From: Desulfurella acetivorans A63
GTDB taxonomy: Bacteria > Campylobacterota_A > Desulfurellia > Desulfurellales > Desulfurellaceae
Assembly: GCA_000517565.1 (NCBI GenBank)
Contig: CP007051.1
Span: 643,039 to 707,038 of the forward strand
Length of the DNA: 64,000 nt
Direction of reading: 5' to 3'
Shown in pieces: positions 35,560 to 44,886 of this stretch; the first letter of the stretch is position 1, and each line of letters opens with the position of its first letter. The position numbers and the translations under genes were made by a program. The notes beneath the pieces were generated by a model. It did no database searches. It was given only the letters and a program-made list of their open reading frames with translations, and was not told the origin of the DNA.

Positions 35560-37195
35560 TTTTAACCTCGGATTCAAGCAAATTGAGAATTTCTGGGAGT
35601 AATTGCTTTTTTCTGGATAAAACACCTGGCAGGTAATAAACGCCTTCTTCTATTTTTTTGAAAGGCAGTTTTTTTTCTATCGGATGATTCGAAGTAATAA
35701 GTATGCTATTTGCCGATATTATATCGCTAACAAGCAGCATTGTCCAATCAAGATTTTTTTCTTGTTTTTGCAATTGTATCTGACTAATCAATTTTTCTTT
35801 AATTTGATCCAATGCATTTAAATTTGTTGTTTCAACTTGAGATATGCCAAATTTCAAACCAAACTCTTCATATGGTTTAAAATCGCTATCTAAAATATCT
35901 TTTGGGTTTCTTGTAGTTATATCGTCTGATTGGGCAAATAGTGCTTTTGTATAATCTATTGTGTCAACTTGAGCAATCACTGAAAGCTCATCAATAACTC
36001 TTAAATCAATATCAGTGGTTGTTGGTGATTTTCCCCCAACCGTATCTGATAAAATACCAGAAAGCAGCACAATTGCTATTTGTCTTGGTATATCAATATT
36101 GTAAAACTTATAAAGCTCGCTTACAAGTGTGCAGGTTGAGCCAACAGGTTTTGCATAGAAAAATATTGGATAGGTGGTTTTTATGGGTGATAATCTGTGG
36201 TGATCAATAATTTCTAATATCGTTGCAGTCTCAATTCCGTCTACTGCCTGATTTTGTTCGTTGTGATCAACTAAAATGACTTTGTTGGAGAATTTTTTTA
36301 TCACATCAGATCTTGTAATTATGCCAGTCAATTTATTATTATCTACTACGCTTAATGCACGGTTTGTGTCTTCAAGTAATAATTCTTTTGCTTTTTCAAT
36401 ATACTCAGTAGAGTTTACATATTGGGCATTTTTGCTTGCAAAACTGTTTACCGGAACAGACAGTATAATTTTATGTAGTGTTTGAGAAGTGTCTAGAGAA
36501 CTTACATATACATTACCTTTAAAATTAGAAAAATCAATTGCTTCTAACTCACTTTTTGTTTTAATACCAGTTATTACGATTGTATGAGCTTTGTTTTCTA
36601 TAGCGTATTTTAGTATTTTTAGTCTTTTGCCAACAATAAGTACCACTTTGGAAATGTCTAATTTATCAACAAATTCTTTAAAATTTTCAAAAGGCATTGC
36701 ACCAACAACAATTTGAGCTTCAACCGGACCTTTTTTCCCTGTTTTATACAAATAGCCAGGCAAAACTTTTTCAAAATTTTCAATGTTTAGTGTGTATGTG
36801 AGCCTTTGGTTTATTGTGTTCATAAAGAAATTTGAAATTTCAAAAACACTAACTATACCTTTAAAATTGTTTTGTTCATCCACAACAGGCAACACACGTA
36901 TATTTTTATTTTTTATATTATCCATTACTTCAAAAAGCGGTGCATTTTCGTTTACGCTAAAAACATTTTTTGTCATTACATCTTTTACTTTAGGGTATAT
37001 ATCTTTTATTAAAACGGGGGGATTTAAATTAAGGTTTTTAAACACAAACGATGTTTGTTTATTTAAGTTACCGCACCTTGCACTTATATAGTTATTTTGA
37101 TTGTCTATTTGATTTTTTAAATAGGCATAAGCAAAAGCTGCGCAAACACTATCTGTATCTGGATTTTTATGACCTATTACGAAAATATCGCTCAA
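35552..37195 (-). CDS. ppaC: manganese-dependent family II inorganic pyrophosphatase with CBS and DRTGG domains
   Basis: The 547-residue DHH-family protein starts IFVIGHKNPDTDSVCAAFAY (metal ligands H9, D13, D15) and has EIIDHHRLSP and KPVGSTCTLVSELY. Between the two parts of the DHH domain lies a regulatory insert: one CBS repeat (DVMTKNVFSVNENAPLFEV), a DRTGG-like region and a second CBS repeat (ALSVVDNNKLTGIITRSD). Such inserts bind adenine nucleotides and control the enzyme. It hydrolyses pyrophosphate to drive biosynthesis. It overlaps coaBC by 8 bp and is 1 bp from the Nudix gene. Confidence 0.94.
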   Translation of the reverse strand: MSDIFVIGHKNPDTDSVCAAFAYAYLKNQIDNQNNYISARCGNLNKQTSFVFKNLNLNPPVLIKDIYPKVKDVMTKNVFSVNENAPLFEVMDNIKNKNIRVLPVVDEQNNFKGIVSVFEISNFFMNTINQRLTYTLNIENFEKVLPGYLYKTGKKGPVEAQIVVGAMPFENFKEFVDKLDISKVVLIVGKRLKILKYAIENKAHTIVITGIKTKSELEAIDFSNFKGNVYVSSLDTSQTLHKIILSVPVNSFASKNAQYVNSTEYIEKAKELLLEDTNRALSVVDNNKLTGIITRSDVIKKFSNKVILVDHNEQNQAVDGIETATILEIIDHHRLSPIKTTYPIFFYAKPVGSTCTLVSELYKFYNIDIPRQIAIVLLSGILSDTVGGKSPTTTDIDLRVIDELSVIAQVDTIDYTKALFAQSDDITTRNPKDILDSDFKPYEEFGLKFGISQVETTNLNALDQIKEKLISQIQLQKQEKNLDWTMLLVSDIISANSILITSNHPIEKKLPFKKIEEGVYYLPGVLSRKKQLLPEILNLLESEVKNV

Positions 37196-37196
37196 T

Positions 37197-37748
37197 TTAA
37201 CCCCCTCTTAGGATATGCTTTAATAAATTGTTCAATATTCTAGCTGTAGCCCCCCAAATAATTTCGGATTTATATTCTATCAAATATGTAGTAAAAATTC
37301 TACCTTTATATTCGAATTGTTGAAGCTTTAATGGGTATTTATTTATCAAAAAATCTAAAGGTACGCTAAAGACATAATCCACTTCGCTTTTATTTATGCA
37401 AAAATTATTATTTTTTAAAATACCTACAAATGGATAGACAATAAAATTTGAACTAAATGTAACTGTTGGTTCAATCTGACTCACAATTTCAATATTTTTA
37501 TGGTCTATACCTATTTCTTCGCAAGTTTCTCTTATTGCTGTAAATTTGACATTTTTGTCTTGAGGTTCTTTTTTACCTCCAGGGAATGCAACTTGAGCAG
37601 AGTGAATCGACCCATCATCAATGCGTTTTATAAAATATATTTCCCAATTATCTTTTTTGTAAAAAGGTATCAAAACACCTGCTATGATACCGTCAGATTT
37701 TATTTTTTTTACGATTTTTATATTTTTTAGTATATTTATGTCAAACAT
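37197..37748 (-). CDS. Nudix hydrolase, CoA-pyrophosphatase-like
   Basis: The 183-residue protein has QVAFPGGKKEPQDKN followed by FTAIRETCEEIGID. The core REXXEEXG is complete, and the FPGGK arrangement resembles the NudL/CoA diphosphatase group. It likely cleaves a nucleoside-diphosphate-linked substrate, possibly CoA. Its neighbourhood to coaBC is suggestive but not proof. It overlaps the epimerase gene by 8 bp. Confidence 0.83.
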   Translation of the reverse strand: MFDINILKNIKIVKKIKSDGIIAGVLIPFYKKDNWEIYFIKRIDDGSIHSAQVAFPGGKKEPQDKNVKFTAIRETCEEIGIDHKNIEIVSQIEPTVTFSSNFIVYPFVGILKNNNFCINKSEVDYVFSVPLDFLINKYPLKLQQFEYKGRIFTTYLIEYKSEIIWGATARILNNLLKHILRGG

Positions 37749-38646
37749 TTACATAAAGATCTTTTATAGCCTCTTCTAAATAGTTATATTTGAATTTGAA
37801 ACCTGTTGATAAAATTTTACTTATATCTACTCTGCTACCTTCCAAAAGTATGTTGGCCATTTCTCCGTATAAGCTTTTTAATACAAAAGATGGGACATTA
37901 AATGGCCAAAATGGTTTATGAAGCACTTTTGCAATTGTTTGCATGAATTCTTTGTTTGTTTTTTGATCCATACTTGAACAATTGTATGCACCACTTAAAT
38001 TTTCATCTTCAATAGCTTTTAGATAAATGTTTACCAAATCATCAATATGAATCCATGTTACGTATTGTTTGCCACTGCCAAGTGCACTTGCAACACCCAT
38101 TTTTATGGGCTTTATTATTTTACTTAGCGCTCCGCCGTCTTTGTCTAAAACCATAGAGGTTCTTAGTTTAACTACCCTTGTGTTTAATAGTTGAAATTGA
38201 TCGATTGACGATTCCCAGTTTTTACAAACATTTCCTAAAAAATCATCTCCAAAAGGGTCAGTTTCTTTAAATATATGGTTGGATGTCACAGCACCATAAC
38301 AGCCTACAGCAGACGCACTTACTATACATTTAAAACTTTTGTTTATTTTTTTTGCTGTATTAAATAAAAGATTAGCAGAATTTACTCTACTATCTAAAAT
38401 AAGTTGTTTTTGATTTTTGCTCCATGGTTTTTCACCAATATTGGCGCCAGCTAGATGCACAATGCAATCAGATTCTTCTATAGCTTTGATATCAATCTGA
38501 TTTTGCTCTATATTCCATGTATAAACTTTGTAATTTGAATTTTCCTGTTTTCTACTAAGTATAGCAACACTGTGACCTTTTTGATCTAAAATTTTAGATA
38601 ATTTTCTCCCTACAAGACCAGTGCCACCTGTAATTAATATATTCAT
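37741..38646 (-). CDS. TIGR01777-type NAD-dependent epimerase (YfcH-like)
   Basis: The 301-residue extended SDR protein has a GGTGLVGRKL nucleotide-binding loop, IVHLAGANIGEKPWSK, VSASAVGCYG, and the C-terminal PSFVLKSLYGEMANILLEGSRV, the C-terminal DUF1731 pattern. This is the TIGR01777 family, found in most bacteria and of unknown substrate. It lies in a compact minus-strand run with the Nudix, pyrophosphatase and coaBC genes. Confidence 0.88.
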   Translation of the reverse strand: MNILITGGTGLVGRKLSKILDQKGHSVAILSRKQENSNYKVYTWNIEQNQIDIKAIEESDCIVHLAGANIGEKPWSKNQKQLILDSRVNSANLLFNTAKKINKSFKCIVSASAVGCYGAVTSNHIFKETDPFGDDFLGNVCKNWESSIDQFQLLNTRVVKLRTSMVLDKDGGALSKIIKPIKMGVASALGSGKQYVTWIHIDDLVNIYLKAIEDENLSGAYNCSSMDQKTNKEFMQTIAKVLHKPFWPFNVPSFVLKSLYGEMANILLEGSRVDISKILSTGFKFKYNYLEEAIKDLYVNV

Positions 38647-38655
38647 AAATATCCC

Positions 38656-39024
38656 CTATTTTACTAAAATGGGAAGCTCTTTTTCAACTTCAAAATATAC
38701 AAGCGCTTTTTCTTGTGCTAAAACCTCTGGATCATCGTATTTATGACGCAACATTTCGTTAATTTTATTTTGATCTTTTTCTTCTTTTATTTTTTTTAGG
38801 TAAAATCTTTTTCCCTGGTAGTTTTCCTGTAAAAACATATACGCTGCTTTTGGGTTTGATTGAATATTTGCGTAACTGAGTTTATTTAACATAATAAAAG
38901 CAATCGTTTTTTCATCAATTACAAATGGTTTTGCATAAAGTGCTATATCAACATTTCCAGAAGAATCAGCAGTTGCAAGTATACCAGTACCTTTAGCATT
39001 TTCAAAAAACTCTTTTAAATTCAT
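38656..39024 (-). CDS. pyridoxamine 5'-phosphate oxidase-like flavin-binding protein
   Basis: The protein of about 122 residues (MNLKEFFENAKGTGILATAD) is a small split-barrel PNPOx-like domain: ILATADSSGNVDIALYAKPF, TIAFIMLNKLSYANIQSNPKAAYMF. Family members bind FMN, F420 or heme, and the ligand here is unknown. The start is the ATG at 39022-39024, because the GGAGGT ribosome site occupies the first codons of a slightly longer frame beginning at 39036. Confidence 0.82.
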   Translation of the reverse strand: MNLKEFFENAKGTGILATADSSGNVDIALYAKPFVIDEKTIAFIMLNKLSYANIQSNPKAAYMFLQENYQGKRFYLKKIKEEKDQNKINEMLRHKYDDPEVLAQEKALVYFEVEKELPILVK

Positions 39025-39081
39025 AAATACCTCCATCGTTTTAATTATAATTTACAGTCTTAATTTTATAAGTCAAGCTAT

Positions 39082-42000
39082 TCAAGCTTTATTAAATTTT
39101 TTAACAAATCTTATTTGCCAGATGTAATAAATTAGCGGTATAACAATAAGTGTTAATGCAGTTGATATAAACGTACCAAAAACAAGAGATATAGCAAGTC
39201 CTCCAAACACAGGGTCTGTAATCATTATTGCAGAACCAAAAACTATTGCCAGAGCAGTTAATAGAATTGGCCTAAACCTAACAGCTCCTGCTTCGATAAG
39301 AGAATCCTCAAGAGAATTACCTTTTGACATATAATCTAGCATAAAATCTATCAAAAGCAGCGAATTTCGCACAACTATTCCAGCTAAAGCAATGACACCT
39401 ATCATTGAAGTTGCACTAAAATACTGATTTAAAAGCCAGTGGCCCCAGAAAACACCTATAAGTGTCAAAGGAATTGGTATCATAATTATAAAAGGCATCA
39501 TAAATGATTTGTAGTATGCAACTAAAATTAGATAAATAAATAAAAGCGCAACAATAAATGCCCCACCTAAGTCTCTAAATACATCCAGTGTAAGACGCAT
39601 TTCTCCGCCCCAAAGGATTTGATAGTGACTGATATCGTGAGGCTGAGATTGATTTAACCCTAGATTGGCAGTTGTCAATTTTACACCATTTGGCAGTATA
39701 TGGTTATCGAGCCAATTGTTGAGTGTTAATACAGCATAAATTGGGCTTGACCTTAAAAGATCACCTTCAATATAAACTACATTATGCTGATCTTTACTAA
39801 ATATTGGTTTGTTTGCTAGGGTTTTTTCCACATGTGCAATACTTGATAATGGTACACTTTGACTATTTGGAAGTGTAATTTGCAAATCCATAATTTGAGT
39901 AAGGCTTGATCTATCAGATTTTTTTAGTTTGATAATAATATTGTGCGGTTCCTGAGCGGAATTTGAATGTAAGCTCGTTACATCAAGACCATTTACCAAA
40001 GCATTTATTTGGCTTGCTACAGCGTAATCATTCAATCCCATCAATGCAATTTTTTTCTTATCAAGAATAATCTTATACTCGACTACATTTTGGTTAACAG
40101 AATCATCTACGTTAGAGATACCGTAAATTTTTTTAAAATCCTGTTTTATATAATGTGCACTCAAGCGCGCTACATTATAATCAGGTCCATAAAGTTCTGC
40201 AAGTACCTGAGCTTGTACTGGGGGTCCAGGTGGTTCTTCAAAAAGCTTTATACGTGTCCCCTCATATTGCTTTTCAAGAGGTTCAATTTGTTTGTATACT
40301 GCCTGAGCTATCTGGTGAGAAGTTTTGTTGCGTTTTTGTTTAGATATCAAATTTACCCTGATTTGAGCTAAATTACTTGCCTTTCTAAAGGAATCGTTTC
40401 TAACTAATGCAGCAAAATCTGGTGGTGCAGTTTCCCCTAAAAATACTTGATAGTTTGTAATATATGGGTTTTTTGCAAGTTTATCGCATACTGCTTGAGT
40501 TATTTTTTGTGTAAATGCAATTGAAGAGCCATCTTTAGCATCTACTTCTATTAAAAAAGTGTTTGTATTGTCGTTAGGCAACATTTTTACACCGACACCA
40601 AAAGTGCTTAAAGGTCCATTTAATCCTTGAGGTCTTACAAATTGCCAAGCAGGCAAAAGCAAGCTAATAAACAATGCCACAAGAACAATCCCTAAAAATA
40701 TATTTCTTTTTACTCTAGATGTAATTAAAGGTGTGATTGTTTTTACATAAGCTTTATGTAAAAAATTTTTATGTTCTTTTGCTTTTGATGAGTATACTTC
40801 TTTTTTTAAAAAAATATTTGAAGCCCACGGGACAACAATATATGAAATAAGCAAAGATGTAACCATAGCAATCGGTACATTTATAGGGATTGGTCTCATA
40901 AAAGGACCCATCATTCCACCAACAAAAGCCATTGGTACAAATGCTAGAATAACTGCAACTGTAGCAATATTTGTAGGATTTCCTATTTCATTTGTAGCAA
41001 GTATTAAAGATTCCTTGAAGTCTTTTACAGGACAACAGCTTATGTGTCTGTGAATATTTTCTATAACAACAATTGCAGCATCAACAAGTAAACCAAGTGA
41101 TAGTATAAGTGCAAATAATGTAATTCTATTAATGCTTTGTCCTATAAGCCAACCAATACCGAGCACCACAAATACTATTAAAGGTATTGTTACTGTTACA
41201 ATTCCAGCTTCTTTATATCCCAAAAAAAATAACAAAATAACAACGACTACCAAGATTGATATTCCAAGATGCTCAATTAGTGTATTCACGGCATTATTTG
41301 CTTTTTGACCATCATTTTTTGTTATAGTAACGTTTATATTCTCTGGTAGTGCTTCTTTTTCAAATCTATTAAGTTTTTCTTTTATTTGATTTGCAACAAC
41401 CACTGCGTTACTGCCTGCCCTTTTGGCTAAAGCTATTGTAACAGCTGATTGAGGTAAATTTATATTTTTTTTAGCTGCAAGACCATCATAAAATATCGAA
41501 TTTGTATAGGTATGGGCTGGACCTTCAACAATGTCTGCTACATCCTTTAAAAAAATAGGTTTATCATCTTTTGCTCCAATTACAATATTTCCAACATCTT
41601 CTGTATTTGTTAGTTTGCTTTCGATCTTGATTGGTATATTTTTATTATCTGTTAAAATTGAACCAGCACTGAAATTTACATTGCTTGCACCAATTGTGTT
41701 GATTAATTGATTTACGCTTATGCCATAAGAAGACAGTTTTTGAGGGTTAATCCATACAACAATAGATTTTGGAAAACCTCCGTATATATTTGTAAGGCCT
41801 ACATTTGGTACGCTTCTTAACTGTTCAACAAGTCTTAATGCAACTGATCTAAGTTTTTCTTGAGGAAGTGTTTTAGAACTCAGCGTAATTGTCTCTATAG
41901 GAACATCATTTATGCTGATAGATTTAACAAGTGGTTGAAGTGTGCCAGGTGGCATTCTATCCATATTGCGCATAATTTGATTATAAAGCTTCAGCAAGCT

Positions 42001-42330
42001 TTTTTCTTCATCTTGTCCAACATAGAATTGTACAGTTACCATTCCAATATTATCTTGAGCGTAACCGTATGTATGGTCCACTCCAGATGTAGCAGCAACA
42101 ATTGCTTCAAGTGGCTTTACTACCTGGTTGTTCATTTCCTGAGCATTAAAACCAGGTCTTTGAATAATTATTGTTGCAGAGGGAACGACAATTTCTGGGT
42201 TGTACATGCGCGGTGTTTGATAAATTGCTAAAATTCCAAAAATGCTTACCGCTATCATTATTAATAATGTTATTTTAGACTCAAGAAAGCTTTTTGCCAG
42301 TTTGCCAGAAATGTTGAGCTTATCTGTCAT
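39082..42330 (-). CDS. RND-family efflux pump inner-membrane permease
   Basis: The 1082-residue protein has the AcrB-like layout: an N-terminal helix (FLESKITLLIMIAVSIFGILA), a periplasmic loop, helices TM2-6 with SLGLLVDAAIVVIENIHRH, TM7, a second loop and TM8-12 (GVIALAGIVVRNSLLLIDFM). In classical pumps TM4 has two Asp (VDDA), but here the text is VDAA, so one is missing. It expels drugs, metals or lipophilic compounds using the proton gradient. It overlaps the adaptor gene by 11 bp. No outer-membrane channel gene is adjacent. Confidence 0.93.
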   Translation of the reverse strand: MTDKLNISGKLAKSFLESKITLLIMIAVSIFGILAIYQTPRMYNPEIVVPSATIIIQRPGFNAQEMNNQVVKPLEAIVAATSGVDHTYGYAQDNIGMVTVQFYVGQDEEKSLLKLYNQIMRNMDRMPPGTLQPLVKSISINDVPIETITLSSKTLPQEKLRSVALRLVEQLRSVPNVGLTNIYGGFPKSIVVWINPQKLSSYGISVNQLINTIGASNVNFSAGSILTDNKNIPIKIESKLTNTEDVGNIVIGAKDDKPIFLKDVADIVEGPAHTYTNSIFYDGLAAKKNINLPQSAVTIALAKRAGSNAVVVANQIKEKLNRFEKEALPENINVTITKNDGQKANNAVNTLIEHLGISILVVVVILLFFLGYKEAGIVTVTIPLIVFVVLGIGWLIGQSINRITLFALILSLGLLVDAAIVVIENIHRHISCCPVKDFKESLILATNEIGNPTNIATVAVILAFVPMAFVGGMMGPFMRPIPINVPIAMVTSLLISYIVVPWASNIFLKKEVYSSKAKEHKNFLHKAYVKTITPLITSRVKRNIFLGIVLVALFISLLLPAWQFVRPQGLNGPLSTFGVGVKMLPNDNTNTFLIEVDAKDGSSIAFTQKITQAVCDKLAKNPYITNYQVFLGETAPPDFAALVRNDSFRKASNLAQIRVNLISKQKRNKTSHQIAQAVYKQIEPLEKQYEGTRIKLFEEPPGPPVQAQVLAELYGPDYNVARLSAHYIKQDFKKIYGISNVDDSVNQNVVEYKIILDKKKIALMGLNDYAVASQINALVNGLDVTSLHSNSAQEPHNIIIKLKKSDRSSLTQIMDLQITLPNSQSVPLSSIAHVEKTLANKPIFSKDQHNVVYIEGDLLRSSPIYAVLTLNNWLDNHILPNGVKLTTANLGLNQSQPHDISHYQILWGGEMRLTLDVFRDLGGAFIVALLFIYLILVAYYKSFMMPFIIMIPIPLTLIGVFWGHWLLNQYFSATSMIGVIALAGIVVRNSLLLIDFMLDYMSKGNSLEDSLIEAGAVRFRPILLTALAIVFGSAIMITDPVFGGLAISLVFGTFISTALTLIVIPLIYYIWQIRFVKKFNKA

Positions 42331-43387
42331 CTATTACATCACCATTATTAATTGCAGAGAGGTTTGTGGTTGCAATTTTATCATTTGGTTCAAGACCAGA
42401 TAGGATTTCTACAAAGTTGCCTCTTTGGTGACCAGTTTCTACCATCTGGTAATTTGCAATATTGTTTTTTACAACTATTACACCTTCGATGCCAGCTCTT
42501 TTTAAAATACACGATTTAGGTACTAAAATAACTTTTTTATAACCAACAGGAATTAGTGCTATTGCATATTCTCCTGCCTGCACATATTCATTTGGCTCAA
42601 TTTTTGCTTTTACAAGGTAAGTATGTGTAATATTGTCAGCTTTTGGGGAAATAGTGCTTATAGTTGCTTTAAAAGTTTTTTTGTTAATTACTATTGGTAT
42701 TTTTTCTCCAATGGTAATATGCTTTAAAGAATTTTCATCGACATAAAACTTTACCTCCAAATCATTTGGATCAATAAGACTTATAATTGGCTGCATGGGA
42801 GAAACTACCTGTCCTGCATCGACAAATTTATTTGCTACAACGCCATCAAAAGGAGCCCTAATATTAAAATAGCTCATTACGCTACTTGCACCATTGTAAG
42901 CAGCTTTTGCAGAAAGCAATTGAGCTTTAGCAGTTTTGTATTGCATTTGCATTTTTTCAAACTCTTCTTTAGATATCACATTTTCTTTATAAAGATTTGC
43001 GTATCGTTCGTAATTGGCTTTAACAAAATCTAAATTTGCCTGTGCTTGATTAACATTCTGACGCATTTGTTCAATTGTATTTTGGGTTTGTATGGGGTCA
43101 ACTACAACAAGTAACTGCCCTTTTTTGACATGTTCTCCTATATTAACAAGAATTTTATCAACTCTCCCCAGATAAAATGTAAACTGATTAAGAGGACTTG
43201 AAGAAATATTAATATCTTTTTTTGAAATTATCGTAGCAGGAAAACTTGCATAATTAGTAACTTCCGTTTGTTTTACCGTAAAAAGTTTTGATTGTACATG
43301 TTCAATCTTTGGCTCTTGCTTATTATTTGAACAACTCGAAATAAAAATTACAAAAAATAACAATATGAATTGTGCTAGTAGTTTCAC
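42320..43387 (-). CDS. RND periplasmic adaptor (membrane fusion protein), lipoprotein
   Basis: The protein of about 355 residues starts with a lipoprotein signal (VKLLAQFILLFFVIFISSC, Cys at about 19). It has the biotinyl-lipoyl-like hybrid motif GRVDKILVNIGEHVKKGQLLVVVDP, a helical hairpin (about 90-165), and the barrel region IRAPFDGVVANKFVDAGQVVSPMQPI. It links the permease to an outer-membrane channel. The start GTG at 43385-43387 is chosen for the strong GGAGGGGG upstream. A frame reaching 43417 has no ribosome site. Confidence 0.9.
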   Translation of the reverse strand: MKLLAQFILLFFVIFISSCSNNKQEPKIEHVQSKLFTVKQTEVTNYASFPATIISKKDINISSSPLNQFTFYLGRVDKILVNIGEHVKKGQLLVVVDPIQTQNTIEQMRQNVNQAQANLDFVKANYERYANLYKENVISKEEFEKMQMQYKTAKAQLLSAKAAYNGASSVMSYFNIRAPFDGVVANKFVDAGQVVSPMQPIISLIDPNDLEVKFYVDENSLKHITIGEKIPIVINKKTFKATISTISPKADNITHTYLVKAKIEPNEYVQAGEYAIALIPVGYKKVILVPKSCILKRAGIEGVIVVKNNIANYQMVETGHQRGNFVEILSGLEPNDKIATTNLSAINNGDVIDDR

Positions 43388-43460
43388 TGACCCCCTCCAC
43401 GATTCAAATCGTATCAAAAATTAATAAATTTTCAATCTGAGTGTATAATATATTACAAAT

Positions 43461-44239
43461 TTAGTCAACTTTTATATCATTTATATTGCATAATTTTAAA
43501 CTTAATTCCCAGAGTTTTTCTTGAATATGTAAGTTATACGAGATTGCTTTAGACTTTGTAGGAATTGCATTGACAAAGTACATTCCTGTATATAGATTTT
43601 TTTGGATTGTTTGAAGTGTTTTTAAGATATTTTGTGCACCTTTTTCTACACTTTCACCAATAGGTCCCCAGTTATTAATAAGCATTTTTGTATTTATTAC
43701 ACCAGGGTGAGCTGCATTTACTAAAATACCAATATTTTTTAACCTTTGAGCTAAGTAATAGCTGAATAATATGTTGCAAAGTTTTGATACAGAGTAAGCT
43801 TCATTTGGATCATAAGAGCTTGGTTTTTCTAAATCATCAAATTCGATATAATCAGCGTGAATCATAGAGCTAATATTTAAAATAATTTTCGGATAAATCT
43901 TTTTTTCTAAAAGTTTAAGTGTAAGATAAAAATGAGACAGGTAATTCACTGCAAATGTAAGTTCAAATCCGTCACAGCTCAGTTGATAATTTTTACTATA
44001 TATTCCAGCATTGTTTATGAGTATATCAATTGGTTGTTTTTCTATTATATAAACTATATTATCAATTTCTTTTAAGCACGCAAGGTCCGCCACAATACCA
44101 TCGCAACCAATTGTTTTTTTTGTTTCTTCCACTTTTTTGGATTTCTTCCATGAATAATAACTTCGATTCCATTTGTAGCAAAAAGTTGGGCAGTTTTTTT
44201 ACCTATACCATCAGTTGAACCTGTAATTAACGCTTTCAT
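43461..44239 (-). pseudogene. short-chain dehydrogenase/reductase, single-base frameshift
   Basis: One protein of about 259 residues is restored if the A6 run near 44133-44138 (T6 on the plus strand) is read as A7. It then runs MKALITGSTDGIGKKTAQLF (cofactor loop TGSTDGIG), IIHGRNPKKVEETKK, LINNAGIYS, ISSMIH and the catalytic YSVSK (Tyr and Lys). It is a retinol-dehydrogenase-like SDR by its LxxRxx and PGVINTKM segments. The start at 44237-44239 overlaps the CMD-protein stop (ATGA). As sequenced, the N-terminal 35 residues are out of frame. The substrate is unknown. Confidence 0.82.
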
Positions 44240-44541
44240 TTTATAATATCTCTAACCCAGCTAATAGCGGCAGCAACTTTTGGAAACCCAATTGTACTAA
44301 CAAGTGCAATACAAACGCCTATTATTTCATTATTTGTAGCACCTGCTTGAAGTGCTCTTCGTGTATGAGAATGCACTGCACCTTCGCTTCCTATAGCACA
44401 AGCTGCTGCAAGCTGAACCAATTGTATAGTTTTTTCGTCTAAATTTGCTGTTTTTTTTGCAACTTTACCTAAATTTTCAAGTGAATTAATAAATTCGGGA
44501 AAATCTTTTTCTAAATCAATGTAAAAATTAGGCTTATCCAT
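44236..44541 (-). CDS. carboxymuconolactone decarboxylase-family protein without CXXC
   Basis: The 101-residue helical protein (MDKPNFYIDLEKDFPEFINS) has the CMD/AhpD fold pattern ending ACAIGSEGAVHSHTRRALQAGATNNEIIGVCIALV. AhpD-type peroxidases carry CxxC before HxxH, but here the position reads EGAVHSH, so it lacks the redox pair and probably is not a peroxidase. GGAGGT precedes the ATG. It is followed by the SDR gene in an ATGA overlap. Confidence 0.84.
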   Translation of the reverse strand: MDKPNFYIDLEKDFPEFINSLENLGKVAKKTANLDEKTIQLVQLAAACAIGSEGAVHSHTRRALQAGATNNEIIGVCIALVSTIGFPKVAAAISWVRDIIK

Positions 44542-44600
44542 TTTAATACCTCCAGTTTTGTTTTACAATATAAGCGAATTTTTAAACTTTTCAATCTTAC

Positions 44601-44628
44601 TTGAAAAAAAATTATATGTTTTTATATT
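44601..44628 (+). promoter_or_regulatory. promoter of the moaD-like gene, predicted leaderless
   Basis: TTGAAA (44601-44606), 16 bp, TATATT (44623-44628), then AAAAAT and the ATG at 44635, exactly where transcription should begin. There is no Shine-Dalgarno. Confidence 0.7.
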
Positions 44629-44634
44629 AAAAAT

Positions 44635-44886
44635 ATGTTAGTAAGATTTTATTCAACTTTACGTGAAAAAAAAGGAAAAAGCGTAGAAATTAATACAGAG
44701 TATATAAATATAAAATCTCTGATAGATTTACTTGGGATATCAAATTATATATTAGATAATAACAATCTTTTGGCTGGTACCATGATTTTGGTTAATGGCA
44801 AAAATATATCTCACTTAAATGGTTTGGATACTATTGTTCAAAATAGTGATAGTATAGATTTTTTCCCACCTGCTGCAGGCGGATGA
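44635..44886 (+). CDS. MoaD/ThiS-family sulfur-carrier protein
   Basis: This 83-residue beta-grasp protein (MLVRFYSTLREKKGKSVEIN) ends IDFFPPAAGG, the Gly-Gly tail that is adenylated and thiocarboxylated. FFPPAAGG resembles MoaD more than ThiS. It would donate sulfur to molybdopterin or to another acceptor. Its stop overlaps the adenylyltransferase start by 4 bp, so the two form a pair. No other molybdopterin genes are visible here. Confidence 0.87.
   Translation: MLVRFYSTLREKKGKSVEINTEYINIKSLIDLLGISNYILDNNNLLAGTMILVNGKNISHLNGLDTIVQNSDSIDFFPPAAGG

Noticed and set aside
36783-37091. 102-codon plus-strand frame opposite ppaC
   Set aside because: It is a hydrophobic mirror of the CBS-domain region; no ribosome site and no family pattern.
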